The notes: generated from the sequence alone by a model not told the origin. A stretch of 64,000 nt of DNA from RYN-133 sp963754285 (GCA_963754285.1 CAVWFN010000020.1:248001-312000); one strand, 5' to 3'; counted from the stretch's first letter, positions 18,606 to 28,443 are shown. Program-made: numbers and translations.

Positions 18606-19655
18606 GTGTCGAACACGGCCGGACGCGCCACGCTGGCGACGATCGCCGAGGCGGCAGGCGTGTCCGTCGCGACGGTGTCGAAGGTCGTCAACGGCCGTCA
18701 TGACGTCGCGCCCGCGACTCGCGCCCGTGTCGAACGCGTCCTTGCCGACCACTCGTACGAGCCGCGTCGCGGCGACAAGCCGCGTGCGGCGGCGATCGCG
18801 CTGCTGTTCCACGGCCCACTGACGACATACTCGCTCGAGATCCTCGAAGGTGTCCTGGCCGCTGCGAGCGAGGTCGGCGTCGAGGTCACCGTGGCGCGAA
18901 CCGACATCGCGTCCGAACGATCGGCCCAGCTGACCCGCGACCGCTCGGTCAGTGACTGGCAGGCGGTCATCGCCGTGACCACCGCGGTGAGCGAGCTGTC
19001 GACCCTGTTGCGCGCGCACGTCCCGACGGTGGTCATCGACCCGATCGGCGCACCCGGGGTCGAGATCATCAGCGTCGGGTCGACGAACTTCGCCGGCGGG
19101 CTCGCGGCAACGCAGCACCTGCTCGATCTCGGACATCGCCGCATCGCCTACCTCGGCGGCACGACGGGCGCGGCCTGCAACCAGGCGCGGCTGCAGGGCT
19201 ATCGCGGGGCGATGGAAGCCGCGGGCGAGAAGATCCCGCGCGGTTACGTGCAGCCCGGCACGTTCATGTACCAGGACGGGCTCGTGGCCGGTGCGGCGAT
19301 GCTCGACCTGCCCCAGCCGCCGACGGCAGTCTTCGCCGCGAACGACGAGATGGCGCTCGGGGTGATCGAGGCAGCGCGCACCCGCGGACTTCGCGTGCCG
19401 CAGGACCTCAGCATTGTCGGCTTCGACGACACCGAGGTCGCCCGGGTCGCTGCTCCGCAACTGACGACGATCGCCCAGCCGCTGCGTCGGATGGGCAGCG
19501 TCGCGCTGCGCACCGCCCTGCGCCTGGGCGCGGGTGATCACGTCGACTCGCACCACGTCGAACTCGCCACCGAGCTGATCGTGCGCGACTCGACCGCGCC
19601 GCCGCCGATGGAACTGTCCGGCGGATCGGGACGACGCCGGACAAAGTCCGCGTAA
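18606..19655 (+). CDS. LacI-family transcriptional regulator
   Basis: 349 residues: N-terminal helix-turn-helix with the family sequence TLATIAEAAGVSVATVSKVV (about residues 9-28), hinge helix, then a periplasmic-binding-protein-like sugar-sensing domain with ending motif FDDTEVAR and LTTIAQPLRRMG. GTG at 18606 is preceded by a good AGGAGGA. Placed right after the GH3 gene and near the divergent importer, it probably represses both by binding the palindromes at 16049-16075 and 16158-16173 and releases on sugar binding. Confidence 0.93.
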   Translation: MSNTAGRATLATIAEAAGVSVATVSKVVNGRHDVAPATRARVERVLADHSYEPRRGDKPRAAAIALLFHGPLTTYSLEILEGVLAAASEVGVEVTVARTDIASERSAQLTRDRSVSDWQAVIAVTTAVSELSTLLRAHVPTVVIDPIGAPGVEIISVGSTNFAGGLAATQHLLDLGHRRIAYLGGTTGAACNQARLQGYRGAMEAAGEKIPRGYVQPGTFMYQDGLVAGAAMLDLPQPPTAVFAANDEMALGVIEAARTRGLRVPQDLSIVGFDDTEVARVAAPQLTTIAQPLRRMGSVALRTALRLGAGDHVDSHHVELATELIVRDSTAPPPMELSGGSGRRRTKSA

Positions 19656-19723
19656 TGCTTTACGCCGATCGTCACGTCGTGTAGGACGGGGCCAGTCGAC
19701 AGTGTCGATCGGGAGGATCCGGA

Positions 19724-21313
19724 ATGGCCGTCAGAAACCTCGTCCGCGTTCTGGCCGTGGCAGGAGCTGCCCTGGTGGCCATCACGACTGCCGCAGCCGT
19801 CGACGCACCGGCTCGAGCCGCAACGTCCCCGCTGCAGTGGAAGGCCTGCGACCACGGCTACTTCTGCGCGAAGCTGAAGGTGCCGCTCGACTATCGCGAC
19901 CCGAACGGGCCGACCATCTCGATCGCCATGGTCAAGCAGCCGGCGACCGATCCCGCGCACCGCATCGGCTCGATCTTCCTGAACCCGGGCGGCCCGGGTG
20001 GTTCAGGCATCGACTTCGTCGTCGGCGCCGGTAAAGAACTGTTCACCCCGCAGGTGCGCGCACACTTCGACCTCATCGGTTTCGATCCGCGCGGCATCCT
20101 GGCGAGCACCCAGCTGCGCTGCTTCCAGACACTCGACCAGGCCGCGTCCCACCTCCCGCAGTTCCCGTACCCCGACAACGCCAAGCGGCGTCAGCAGCAA
20201 TTTGCGAGCGACCGCTACGTCGAGGACGCATGCGCGCATCGCGGAAATCCGATCCTCGACCACATGGCGACCGCCGACGTCGCCCGCGATCTCGACCGCA
20301 TGCGCGCCGCAGTCGGTGACAAGCAACTGACCTACTACGGCGTGTCCTACGGCAGCTATCTCGGTGACACCTACGCAAACATGTTCCCGGGTCGCGTCCG
20401 CGCCGTCACGATCGACGGCGTGCTCAACCCGGTGGCCTGGTCGGGGCGCGGATCGAACGACTCGCTGCCGTTCTCGACGCGACTGCACAGCGACATCGGC
20501 GCGCGCAAGACGCTGAGCGAGTTCCTGCGGCTGTGCAACGCAGGCGGCAAGCACTGCGCGCTGGCACCGCATGCCTCGAGCAAGTACTGGCAGCTGTATC
20601 ACCGACTGCAGAAGCATCCGATCCACATGGGCGGCATGTCGATTCCGTACGACCAGAGCTTCCTGGTCTCGGACACCCTCGGCGCGATGTACGACTCGTC
20701 CGGCTGGCCGAGCTTCGCCGATTACGTGGCGCAGCTGCGCAAGCCCAACCCGAAGTCGAGTGCGCTCGCCCGTGATCGCGCGAGGTTCCAGAAGTCGTAC
20801 GCGTACCAGAACTTCGTCGAGGGTTTCCCCGGCGTGGCGTGCTCCGACGCGATCGACCCGCAGAACGAAGCGGCCTGGACGCGTGCCTCGGCGAAGGCGG
20901 CCACGCAGGACGGCGTGTTCGGCCCGATCTGGACGTGGGCGTCGAGCACGTGCGCGCACTGGCCGGGCCACGACAGCGACCGCTATCTCGGCCCGTTCAC
21001 GCACTACACCGCACACCCGGTGCTCGTGGTCGGCAACCTCTCCGATCCTGCGACGCCGTACCAAGGCGCCCAGACCGCCGCACGTCTGTTGCCCAACTCG
21101 CGGTTGCTGACCGTGCACGGCTGGGGTCACACGTCGTTGTTCCTCTCGAAGTGCGCGACGAACAAGATCTCGCACTATCTGATGACCTCGCAGGTGCCCG
21201 CCAAGGGGACGGTGTGCAATCAGGACGTCGTGCCGTTCCGCAACGCGCAGGCGCACATCGGGGCGCGCCCGCGCACCGCGCAGTCGGGAAACATCCGCTT
21301 CCCGCTCTGGTAG
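19724..21313 (+). CDS. Secreted alpha/beta-hydrolase, tripeptidyl aminopeptidase type
   Basis: 529 residues with a Sec signal peptide (about 1-33, ending APARAA). The alpha/beta-hydrolase domain has an oxyanion segment LNPGGPGGSG, nucleophile serine in YGVSYGSYLG, and a TAP-like C-terminal domain with the histidine in VHGWGHTSL. This is the SlpD/SlpE/Tap group of Streptomyces secreted peptidases that remove N-terminal tripeptides, although some members act on other substrates. ATG at 19724 has GGGAGGATCC just upstream. A second member of the same group lies at 55925-57905. Confidence 0.88.
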   Translation: MAVRNLVRVLAVAGAALVAITTAAAVDAPARAATSPLQWKACDHGYFCAKLKVPLDYRDPNGPTISIAMVKQPATDPAHRIGSIFLNPGGPGGSGIDFVVGAGKELFTPQVRAHFDLIGFDPRGILASTQLRCFQTLDQAASHLPQFPYPDNAKRRQQQFASDRYVEDACAHRGNPILDHMATADVARDLDRMRAAVGDKQLTYYGVSYGSYLGDTYANMFPGRVRAVTIDGVLNPVAWSGRGSNDSLPFSTRLHSDIGARKTLSEFLRLCNAGGKHCALAPHASSKYWQLYHRLQKHPIHMGGMSIPYDQSFLVSDTLGAMYDSSGWPSFADYVAQLRKPNPKSSALARDRARFQKSYAYQNFVEGFPGVACSDAIDPQNEAAWTRASAKAATQDGVFGPIWTWASSTCAHWPGHDSDRYLGPFTHYTAHPVLVVGNLSDPATPYQGAQTAARLLPNSRLLTVHGWGHTSLFLSKCATNKISHYLMTSQVPAKGTVCNQDVVPFRNAQAHIGARPRTAQSGNIRFPLW

Positions 21314-21319
21314 CGCGCG

Positions 21320-21778
21320 TCAGGCGTACGTGTGCAAGGCGACCTGGTCGATGACCAGGACGGTGTCGGCGTCGGCCTCGTTGGCCAGCGCGGACTTCCG
21401 CACGACGGGCACCACGGTCACCGTCACCGACTTCGCGCCTGACGCCACGAGAGCCTGGACGGCCTCGGTCACGGTGACGATGCGGGTCGCGGGCTGCAAC
21501 TGGTGCGGATGGTTGCGGTCGAACGCGTTGACCGGGCCGACGACCTCGCAGTGCCCCGCTTCGCCGAAGCAGCCGCCGTGCCCGAAGACGGCGAACCGGG
21601 TGACATAACCAGACGTCTCGTCCGTCGGTGTCGTGGCGGTCGCGGCCGCGTTGTTGAAGAAGACCAGCCCGCGATAGCTCGAGCCGGAATGGTCGAGCCC
21701 GTAGAACGTCAGGTCGGCGCGGGTCAGTCCGTCCATGACCGAAGGCGGCGGCAACTCGAGGTCGAACGTGATGCTCAT
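21320..21778 (-). CDS. Small protein coupled to tyrosinase, probable C-terminal shield domain
   Basis: 152-residue protein translated from ATG at 21778, overlapping the tyrosinase stop (ATGA). It has no signal peptide and no copper motif. The pattern ADLTFYGLDHSGSSYRG, FFNN and then VSVTVVPVV-like beta segments suggests an all-beta fold, resembling the beta-sandwich that in plant and fungal polyphenol oxidases and in haemocyanins covers the copper site as a C-terminal domain of the same chain. Here it would be a separate polypeptide. The structural analogy is inference from position and beta character; no catalytic role is claimed. Confidence 0.55.
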   Translation of the reverse strand: MSITFDLELPPPSVMDGLTRADLTFYGLDHSGSSYRGLVFFNNAAATATTPTDETSGYVTRFAVFGHGGCFGEAGHCEVVGPVNAFDRNHPHQLQPATRIVTVTEAVQALVASGAKSVTVTVVPVVRKSALANEADADTVLVIDQVALHTYA

Positions 21779-22596
21779 GACGAGATCACCGTCCGTGACG
21801 AGAAGGTCGCGTAGTCGTAACCGAGCGCAGTCACGTCGAGCGTGTCGGCCACGGTGATGTTGAACGGGTCGAGCGCGTCGTTGATCAGGCTGTGCGGCAC
21901 CACCGCGGTCGGATGTTGCAGCTGCCACAGCCGCCAGACCCGGTCGATCATCGCGTGATGCGCGAAGAACAACGGGTCGAACGCAGCGAACGGAATCTCG
22001 GCCATCGTCCCGCCACACCAGACGTGCACGTCGTCGTGGATCTGTTCCAGCTGCTGCTGGAAATCGAGGAAGTCGCCGAGCTTGAGAAGCTTGTCGATGT
22101 CCTGCGCGGTCGGCAGCTTGGACGCGGGCTCATGGTTGCGCGAGGTCTTGCGCGGTCCGCCGACACCGCTGCTGCGTCCCTGCTTCGTCGCCAGCGGATC
22201 GATCGGGCCACCGGCGGCGAGCGGGTTGACCGCTCCGCCGACCTTGGCCACGGCGTAGGACGGCGGCACGCCGTGCTGGTGCGAACTCGCCGACGTCCAG
22301 TCCCACCACGGCAGGGTGACGGTGGGCTCGTACCGCTTCAGGCTCAGCTCGAAGAAGTACAGATACGCGCGGTGCCACGGCAGGAACAACTCGGTGTGGT
22401 GCTGGCACGAATACGGCAAGGGCAATCCGTGGATGCCGGCCCAGCGGTTGAAGCCGCGGTCGTCGTTCTGCGCCTCCGAGGCTCGGTACGCGCTGCGCAA
22501 CACCTGCAGCTGTTGCGGACGCAGCAGCTCCACGCTCTTGCGGTACGACAGCGGTGTCGTCGTCTGCGGCTGGGCAGGAGCAATCGCTAGGGTCAT
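21775..22596 (-). CDS. Tyrosinase family type-3 copper oxidase
   Basis: 273 residues of the tyrosinase central domain. CuA ligands are in the segment CQHHTELFLPWHRAYLYFF; CuB ligands are in IHDDVH and in FFAHHAMIDRVW. These proteins oxidise phenols or catechols to quinones. No secretion signal is visible, unlike a Streptomyces MelC2, which leaves with its MelC1 caddie. ATG at 22596 follows GGGAGGACGAGCG; upstream in-frame codons are rejected because they lack a Shine-Dalgarno and family similarity begins later. The overlapping downstream gene is the likely partner protein. Confidence 0.88.
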   Translation of the reverse strand: MTLAIAPAQPQTTTPLSYRKSVELLRPQQLQVLRSAYRASEAQNDDRGFNRWAGIHGLPLPYSCQHHTELFLPWHRAYLYFFELSLKRYEPTVTLPWWDWTSASSHQHGVPPSYAVAKVGGAVNPLAAGGPIDPLATKQGRSSGVGGPRKTSRNHEPASKLPTAQDIDKLLKLGDFLDFQQQLEQIHDDVHVWCGGTMAEIPFAAFDPLFFAHHAMIDRVWRLWQLQHPTAVVPHSLINDALDPFNITVADTLDVTALGYDYATFSSRTVISS

Positions 22597-22652
22597 CGCT
22601 CGTCCTCCCGACGCCTCGACAATAGGCGCGATGCCACCGGCCGAGGAAGCCC

Positions 22653-23681
22653 CTACTTCAGCGGCGCATTCAATGCTGCGAGGACGAACCACGCGCCGCC
22701 CGGGGTCAGCGGGATGACCTTGCCGTTCGCCTTGAAGATCGTCCCGTCGTTGACGGACTTGCGGCTCCAGGTGCCGTCGATGCGCTTGCCGTCGCGGAAC
22801 ACCACGGCCTTGCCCGTCCCGATCGTCTTGGTGAACTTGGCGGGGTTGCCGAGCACGTCACGGTCCTTGGTGTAGGTCGTGACCTTGCAGAACTCGACGA
22901 TCACGTTCGGGGTGTCGATGACCGCGCCGTTGGCGGTGTGCTGGATCGCGCCGTCGATGATGCGCATGTAGCGATGCGTCTTGGCGTTCCACTTGAACGT
23001 CACCGGCGTGCCGCCGACGACGGTCTGCACGAACTTGCCCGGCTTGGTCTTGCCGGCGGGCGGCTTCGTCGACCATTGCAGGCCGATGCTCTTCGCCTGC
23101 GGGCCCTTGACCATCTTCGCGACCTTCTTCAGGTTCACGACGAGGTTCTCGGGAGCGTTGCGGTTCGGGTCGCGGGTGAACTCCGGGCCGCCGCGGTCGC
23201 CGATGACCTTCTTCAACGGCGAGGCCTTGAGCGGCGCGAAGCCGGCCTTCGAACCGCCGGACGCGACGAAGATGATGTGCCCGAGCTGCAGTGCGAGTTC
23301 TGGATCGCTCGGCCGAACGCTTCGCACGGGCTCGATGGCCGTCGGCAGGTGCGTGTTGAAGATCGCCATCAGCCGGGTGAGACCGCCCTCGACCTGCTCG
23401 ACGTAGACGAGGTCGGCGAGGTTCGTGCCGACCTGAGGACGTCCCAGTGCGGTGTCTTCGATCTTGACCGCGATCACGGGGTTCTTGGACGGCTTCAGGC
23501 CGGTCAGCGGATTCACCGCAGGAGTGTGCGGCGTCGGCTTCGAGCTGTGCGGGGACGACGGTGGCGACGAGCTCGGCGACCCGCCGCTGCTGCCCGTGCA
23601 GCCCGCGAGCGCGCCGAGGCCGATCAGCGCGATTCCACACAGTGCGCGCCGTAAAGGCAATGCGCGCCGGAACGTGGTCAT
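22653..23681 (-). CDS. DUF3048 (YerB-like) lipoprotein
   Basis: 342 residues. Signal peptide with lipobox LAGC followed by a Ser/Pro/His linker (residues about 30-50), then a DUF3048 domain with NPLTGLKPSKNPVIAVKIED and RPQVGTNLADLVYVEQVEGG at its start and an SVRPSD block. Members such as YerB of Bacillus are surface lipoproteins of unknown function. ATG at 23681 has GGGGAGACG upstream. It stands alone between the tyrosinase pair and the WS/DGAT gene. Confidence 0.88.
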   Translation of the reverse strand: MTTFRRALPLRRALCGIALIGLGALAGCTGSSGGSPSSSPPSSPHSSKPTPHTPAVNPLTGLKPSKNPVIAVKIEDTALGRPQVGTNLADLVYVEQVEGGLTRLMAIFNTHLPTAIEPVRSVRPSDPELALQLGHIIFVASGGSKAGFAPLKASPLKKVIGDRGGPEFTRDPNRNAPENLVVNLKKVAKMVKGPQAKSIGLQWSTKPPAGKTKPGKFVQTVVGGTPVTFKWNAKTHRYMRIIDGAIQHTANGAVIDTPNVIVEFCKVTTYTKDRDVLGNPAKFTKTIGTGKAVVFRDGKRIDGTWSRKSVNDGTIFKANGKVIPLTPGGAWFVLAALNAPLK

Positions 23682-23775
23682 GACGTCTCCCCTCGGGCCC
23701 TCGCTTTGTATACCGTGCCGGTCGGGCTTCTTGACGCTCACCCGGCCGTGTCGGGCGGGCGATTCCACAGGTCGA

Positions 23776-25143
23776 TCAGGCTGACAATTGCGCCAGGGCA
23801 GGCCCGAATCGTGCAGCGAGCCCAGCGACATCGGCCAGCAGATCGGGGCAGGCCAGCAGCGAGAAGTTCATCCGGCCCATGTAGGACCACGCTGTGACAT
23901 TCAGCCCGATGCCCTCCATGAGCGGGCCGACGCTGAACAGATCGTGCAGCGGCGCGCCGCCGATCGTGACCTGTTCGCGTGGTCCGGCGACGCTCGAGAC
24001 GATCACGTTGAACGGCGCGGGATGCAGGCGCGCGAGGCGCAGCCGCGAATAGGCACGCATCGCCAGCGAGAACGCTCCGGGCGGCGTGAACTGCACCCAG
24101 TCGGCGAGCATGGTCGGCCCGAGAATGCGTTGCACGGTCTTGGCTTCGCCGGTGACGCGCGAGATCGTGCGCAGCCGCTCGACCGGATCGTCGATGTCGG
24201 TCGCGAGCGTCGTGAACAGGTTCGACACCCGGTTGCCACCGAGTCGCGGTGGTCCGCCGGCCTCGTCCGTCCCGACCGGAACTCCGGCGACCAGCGACTT
24301 GCTCGGACGTTCGCCACGTTCGTCCAGCCATGACCGCAAGGCGCCGGCGACGATCGCGAGCACCACGTCGTTCACGCTGACGTCGTAGCGCCGCCGCACG
24401 CTCTTGATCTCGTCGAGCGACACGGCACACGTCGCGTATGAACGCCGCGCGGTGAGCGGTGCGTTGAACGACGTGCGCGGGACGTTCAGGATCGGTAGCG
24501 GTGTGCGCTCGGACGACGTGCGCTTGTGCCGCACGAGCGCCGCAATTGATCGGACGGTGCGCACGAGCAGCCCGGGCAGTTCGGCCAACTGCCGCACGGC
24601 GTCGATCAACGCGGCGCAGATCAACGCGAGCCGGCTCGGCGCCTGCTCGACCGTCGCCGGCGGAGCGGGTGTGCCGTCGCCGAGCTGGTCGGTGACGTTG
24701 GCAAGCAGCGCGTTTGCGGCGGCGCCGTCGGCGAGCGCGTGATGCAACTTCGCGACGACGGCGCGACGCCCATCGGCAAGCGGGTAGAGGTGCATCTCCC
24801 ACAGCGGCCGCGAACGGTCGAGGCCCGTACTGGCCACCTGGCCGATCGCGACCTCGAGTTCGGCCATGCCCGCGGGCGCGGGAAGCGTGTCGGTGAACAG
24901 GTGCTGCGTGAGGTCGACGTCGGCCTCGTGCACCCACATCGGATGATTCAGGCCGAACGGCACGGGGACGGCGCGGCGCGACAAGGGCGGCAACTGGTGC
25001 AGCCGGGCAGCGAGTTCGGTGCCGAGCCGGGCAAGATCCAGGTCGTCGGGCGGCTCGACGATCGCGATCTTGAGCGTGTGCATGTGCAGCGTCGGCGTCT
25101 CCATGTAGAGGAAGCCGGCGTCGACGCCGAGCATGCGTTCCAC
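23776..25143 (-). CDS. Wax ester synthase/diacylglycerol acyltransferase (WS/DGAT)
   Basis: 455 residues of the bacterial WS/DGAT family, which transfers fatty acyl groups from acyl-CoA to diacylglycerol or fatty alcohols to make storage triacylglycerol or wax esters. The active-site HHxxxDG appears as KLHHALADG, and the N-terminus MERMLGVDAGFLYMETP is the family opening (GTG at 25143). The C-terminal PLM-type region reads NVIVSSVAGPRE. Divergent from a lipid-related operon 54 bases away, which fits a lipid-storage function. Confidence 0.92.
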   Translation of the reverse strand: MERMLGVDAGFLYMETPTLHMHTLKIAIVEPPDDLDLARLGTELAARLHQLPPLSRRAVPVPFGLNHPMWVHEADVDLTQHLFTDTLPAPAGMAELEVAIGQVASTGLDRSRPLWEMHLYPLADGRRAVVAKLHHALADGAAANALLANVTDQLGDGTPAPPATVEQAPSRLALICAALIDAVRQLAELPGLLVRTVRSIAALVRHKRTSSERTPLPILNVPRTSFNAPLTARRSYATCAVSLDEIKSVRRRYDVSVNDVVLAIVAGALRSWLDERGERPSKSLVAGVPVGTDEAGGPPRLGGNRVSNLFTTLATDIDDPVERLRTISRVTGEAKTVQRILGPTMLADWVQFTPPGAFSLAMRAYSRLRLARLHPAPFNVIVSSVAGPREQVTIGGAPLHDLFSVGPLMEGIGLNVTAWSYMGRMNFSLLACPDLLADVAGLAARFGPALAQLSA

Positions 25144-25196
25144 CGCCGCAGTGTGGCAGCTTCCGGATTGCGCGGCGCTTTGGCTGACGAGACGAT

Positions 25197-26012
25197 GTGC
25201 CGGTGTACGACTTCGACGAGTCCGACGGGGGTCCGGGCGCCGAGCGGGTGCCGCGTCCGCACGCGCTGCTGACCGCCGCCGAGTTCGGGCGCGCCGGCGT
25301 CGAATACACCTGGTCGTGGCTGCTCGACGCGGCCCTGCGTAACCGCGCTGACGGCGGTGGCCGGCCGGTACTCGTGCTGCCGGGGTTCTACGCGAGCGAC
25401 GTGTTGACGCGCCGCGTGCGCAGCCATCTTCGTACGCACGGCTTTCGCCCGCACGGCTGGGGGCTGGGACGTAACTACGGCCTGACCGACACGATCCTCG
25501 ACGGCGTCACCGCTCGTTTCGACGACGTCTTCGCCCGTGAGGGGCAGCCGGTCAGCCTGGTCGGGTGGAGCTTCGGTGGCCTGCTCGCTCGGTGGCTCGC
25601 GCACGAGCGTCCGGACGCCGTGCGCCAGGTCATCTGCCTGGGCTCACCGTGGCGGGCCGAGGGCGAACGCACCCGCACCACAGCGATGTTCGAACGCAGC
25701 GCGACCAAGCACGGACTGTCCGAGCGTGCCCGCGACATCGTCGCGGCCCTCCGCGAGCCGCTGCCGGTGATGACGACCGCGATCTACTCACGCACCGACG
25801 GCATCGTGCACTGGCGCGGCTGCAGGCTCGACGTCGACGGCGCTGGTGCTCCGGCCGAGAACATCGCCGTGCCGAGCAGCCACATCGGCCTGGTCGCGAA
25901 CCCGCTCGCGCTCGCAGTGCTCACGGATCGGTTGTTGCAGGATCCGACGGCTCCCGCCCCGTTCGACTGGGGACGCTGCCTGCGCGGCGCCGTCCTTGGA
26001 ACCGCTGCATGA
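25197..26012 (+). CDS. Alpha/beta-hydrolase, lipase-like
   Basis: 271 residues, GTG start at 25197. The PGFYASD segment before the nucleophile elbow GWSFGGLLA and the histidine in PSSHIGL near the C-terminus form an alpha/beta-hydrolase arrangement similar to PGAP1/triacylglycerol-lipase-like proteins. No signal peptide. The stop overlaps the acyltransferase start (ATGA), so it is the first gene of a three-gene lipid operon. Confidence 0.8.
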   Translation: MPVYDFDESDGGPGAERVPRPHALLTAAEFGRAGVEYTWSWLLDAALRNRADGGGRPVLVLPGFYASDVLTRRVRSHLRTHGFRPHGWGLGRNYGLTDTILDGVTARFDDVFAREGQPVSLVGWSFGGLLARWLAHERPDAVRQVICLGSPWRAEGERTRTTAMFERSATKHGLSERARDIVAALREPLPVMTTAIYSRTDGIVHWRGCRLDVDGAGAPAENIAVPSSHIGLVANPLALAVLTDRLLQDPTAPAPFDWGRCLRGAVLGTAA

Positions 26013-26800
26013 ACGACGAACTCGCCAAGCGCGACCCGCGCTTCGTCGCGCGCTGCCTGCCGATCCTGCGCCTGGCCGTGAAGGGCTGGCACCGCAACGA
26101 GGTCCGCGGTATGGAACGCTTCCCCGCCGAGGGCGGCGCACTGGTGGTGTCGAACCACTCCGGTGGCATCACCCCGATGGACGTGCCGATCATCGCGGTT
26201 GCCTTCTTCGACAAGTTCGGACTCGACCGTCCGCTGTACGTGCTCTCGCACGACATCGCGTTGATCGGACCGATGGGGACGATGATGCGCAAGGCCGGCC
26301 TCGTGCGCGCGACGCGGCGCAACGCCGCCGACATCCTCGAATCGGGCGCGGTGACGATCGTGTTCCCGGGCGGCGACCACGACGTCTACCGGCCGAGCTC
26401 GCGCGCGAACGTGATCGATTTCGACGGACGCACCGGCTACGTGCGCACCGCCCTCGAAGCCGGCGTGCCGATCGTGCCGGTCGTCAGCATCGGTGGGCAG
26501 GAGAACCACATCTACCTCAGCCGCGGCGAGCGCCTCGCCGGCCTGGCCGGCCTGCAGAAGCGGGTGCGCTCGAAGTACTGGCCGGTGACAGTCGGCTTGC
26601 CGTTCGGCCCGTCCATGATGTTTCCGCCGAACCTGCCGCTGCCGACGAAGATAGTCACGCAAGTGCTGTCGCCGATCGACCTGCGTGCCGAGTTCGGCGA
26701 CGAGCCCGACATCGCCGCGATCGACGTCGAAGTGCGCGCCCGCATGCAGGCGACGTTGGACGAACTGGCCAGTGCGCGGCGCTTCCCCGTCCTCGGATGA
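26009..26800 (+). CDS. PlsC-like lysophospholipid acyltransferase
   Basis: 263 residues. The acyltransferase block begins VVSNHSGGITPMD, with the catalytic histidine and an aspartate seven residues later rather than the four of the classical HX4D spacing, as seen in a group of actinobacterial PlsC-like proteins; VFPGGDHDVYRP is the second conserved block. Such enzymes acylate lysophospholipids or glycerol-3-phosphate derivatives. ATG at 26009 overlaps the hydrolase stop and its own TGA overlaps the next ATG, so it is translationally coupled on both sides. Confidence 0.87.
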   Translation: MNDELAKRDPRFVARCLPILRLAVKGWHRNEVRGMERFPAEGGALVVSNHSGGITPMDVPIIAVAFFDKFGLDRPLYVLSHDIALIGPMGTMMRKAGLVRATRRNAADILESGAVTIVFPGGDHDVYRPSSRANVIDFDGRTGYVRTALEAGVPIVPVVSIGGQENHIYLSRGERLAGLAGLQKRVRSKYWPVTVGLPFGPSMMFPPNLPLPTKIVTQVLSPIDLRAEFGDEPDIAAIDVEVRARMQATLDELASARRFPVLG

Positions 26801-28401
26801 GCGCGATCCTCGCGCGGTTGCGCCGGCTGTGGCAGGTGCTTCGCGTGCTCGTGGGCAGCGGGATGATCGCGCCGCTGCGCCCGGATCGCTATATACGCAT
26901 GGGCCTTGCCGTTCGGCGCTACGGCATCAATCCGACGACCGGCTTCGGGCTGGCAGCTGCGCGGGCTCCGCATGCACCCGGGCTGATCGACGAGCGCGGC
27001 ACGCTCACCTGGGGTGAACTCGATGCACGCATCGACGCACTCGCCGTCGGCCTTGCGGACGGACGGCCCGACAGCATCGCCATCTTGTGCCGCAACCATC
27101 GCGGGTTCGTCGAAGCGCTCGTCGCAACGAGCCGACTCGGCGCCGACGCGTTGCTGCTCAACACCGGGTTCTCCGGACCGCAATTGACCGATGTGCTCGT
27201 GCGCGAGGGCGCTGCCCTGATCGTGTACGACGAGGAATTCAGCGGGATCGTCGACGAGGCCCGCGAGCGCAACCACGACATGCAGCCCGTCCTCGCGTGG
27301 ACGGACGCGCCGACAGACGCGCTCACCGTCGACAAGCTCATCGACGCGAATCTCGGCAGGCGTCCGCGGCGCCCCAAGCGACCCGGACGGGTTGTCCTGC
27401 TCACGTCGGGCACGACCGGCACGCCGAAGGGCGCACGCCGATCGGGCGGGGGCGCCGGGACATTGAGCGGGATGCTCGAGCGAATCCCTTGGCACGCAGG
27501 GGAATCGACTGTCGTCGCGGCGCCGACCTTCCACGCGTGGGGCTTCGGCCAGCTGGTCATCTCGGCAACGATGACCTGCACGGTGATCATGCGGCGAAAG
27601 TTCGATCCGGTGGCGACGCTTGGTCTCGTCAAGCAGCACGCTGCGACCGGATTGGCAGTCGTGCCGGTGATGCTCGAGCGCATCGACGACCTGCCTGACG
27701 ATGTGCTTTCGCAGTACGACCTGCCGAGCCTGCGTTTCGTCACGGCGAGCGGATCGCGCATGCGTCCCGATTCGGTCATCGCGTTCATGGATCGTTTCGG
27801 CGACGTCGTCTACAACAGCTACAACGCCACCGAGGCAGGCATGATCACGATCGCGACGCCGGAGGATCTTCGGCACGCGCCGGACACCGCAGGACGTCCC
27901 GTCAGCGGCACGGAGCTGAGGATCGTCGGCGACGACTTCGAGCCCGTCCCCGCCGGCGAGGTCGGCAAGATCGTCATCCGCAGCGATTCGCAGTTCGACG
28001 GCTACACGTCCGGCGACACCAAGGATTTCGCCGAGGGCTACATGGTCACCGGAGACCTCGGCAGGCTCGACGATCAGGGGCGCCTCTACGTCGTCGGCCG
28101 CGACGACGACATGATCGTGTCCGGCGGCGAGAACGTCTACCCGCTCGAGATCGAGCACGCGTTGGTCGAGCACGACGGCGTGCGCGAGGTCGCCGTGATC
28201 GGGGTCGACGATCGCGAATTCGGGCAGCGGCTGGCAGCTTTCGTCGTGCGCTCCCCCGGCTCGGAGGTGACCGCCGACGAGCTCAAAGCCCATGTCAAAG
28301 CACGCCTTTCGGGTTACAAGGTGCCGCGCGACGTCACGTTTCTGGACGAATTGCCGCGCAACGCGTCCGGCAAGCTCGTGAAGCGCGAGTTGACCGGCTG
28401 A
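26797..28401 (+). CDS. Acyl-CoA synthetase, AMP-forming (FadD-like)
   Basis: 534 residues of the ANL superfamily. The phosphate loop LLTSGTTGTPKGARR, the NSYNATEAGM motif, GYMVTGDLGRLD and the C-terminal lysine in LPRNASGKLVKREL are all present, so the adenylation machinery looks complete. It activates fatty or other carboxylic acids to acyl-CoA, which the coupled PlsC-like protein and the divergent WS/DGAT could use. ATG at 26797 lies inside the previous stop (ATGA). Confidence 0.92.
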   Translation: MSAILARLRRLWQVLRVLVGSGMIAPLRPDRYIRMGLAVRRYGINPTTGFGLAAARAPHAPGLIDERGTLTWGELDARIDALAVGLADGRPDSIAILCRNHRGFVEALVATSRLGADALLLNTGFSGPQLTDVLVREGAALIVYDEEFSGIVDEARERNHDMQPVLAWTDAPTDALTVDKLIDANLGRRPRRPKRPGRVVLLTSGTTGTPKGARRSGGGAGTLSGMLERIPWHAGESTVVAAPTFHAWGFGQLVISATMTCTVIMRRKFDPVATLGLVKQHAATGLAVVPVMLERIDDLPDDVLSQYDLPSLRFVTASGSRMRPDSVIAFMDRFGDVVYNSYNATEAGMITIATPEDLRHAPDTAGRPVSGTELRIVGDDFEPVPAGEVGKIVIRSDSQFDGYTSGDTKDFAEGYMVTGDLGRLDDQGRLYVVGRDDDMIVSGGENVYPLEIEHALVEHDGVREVAVIGVDDREFGQRLAAFVVRSPGSEVTADELKAHVKARLSGYKVPRDVTFLDELPRNASGKLVKRELTG

Positions 28402-28443
28402 CGCACGTCGCGGGTGATCCGTGAGATGCTGGCCGGAACGGGG

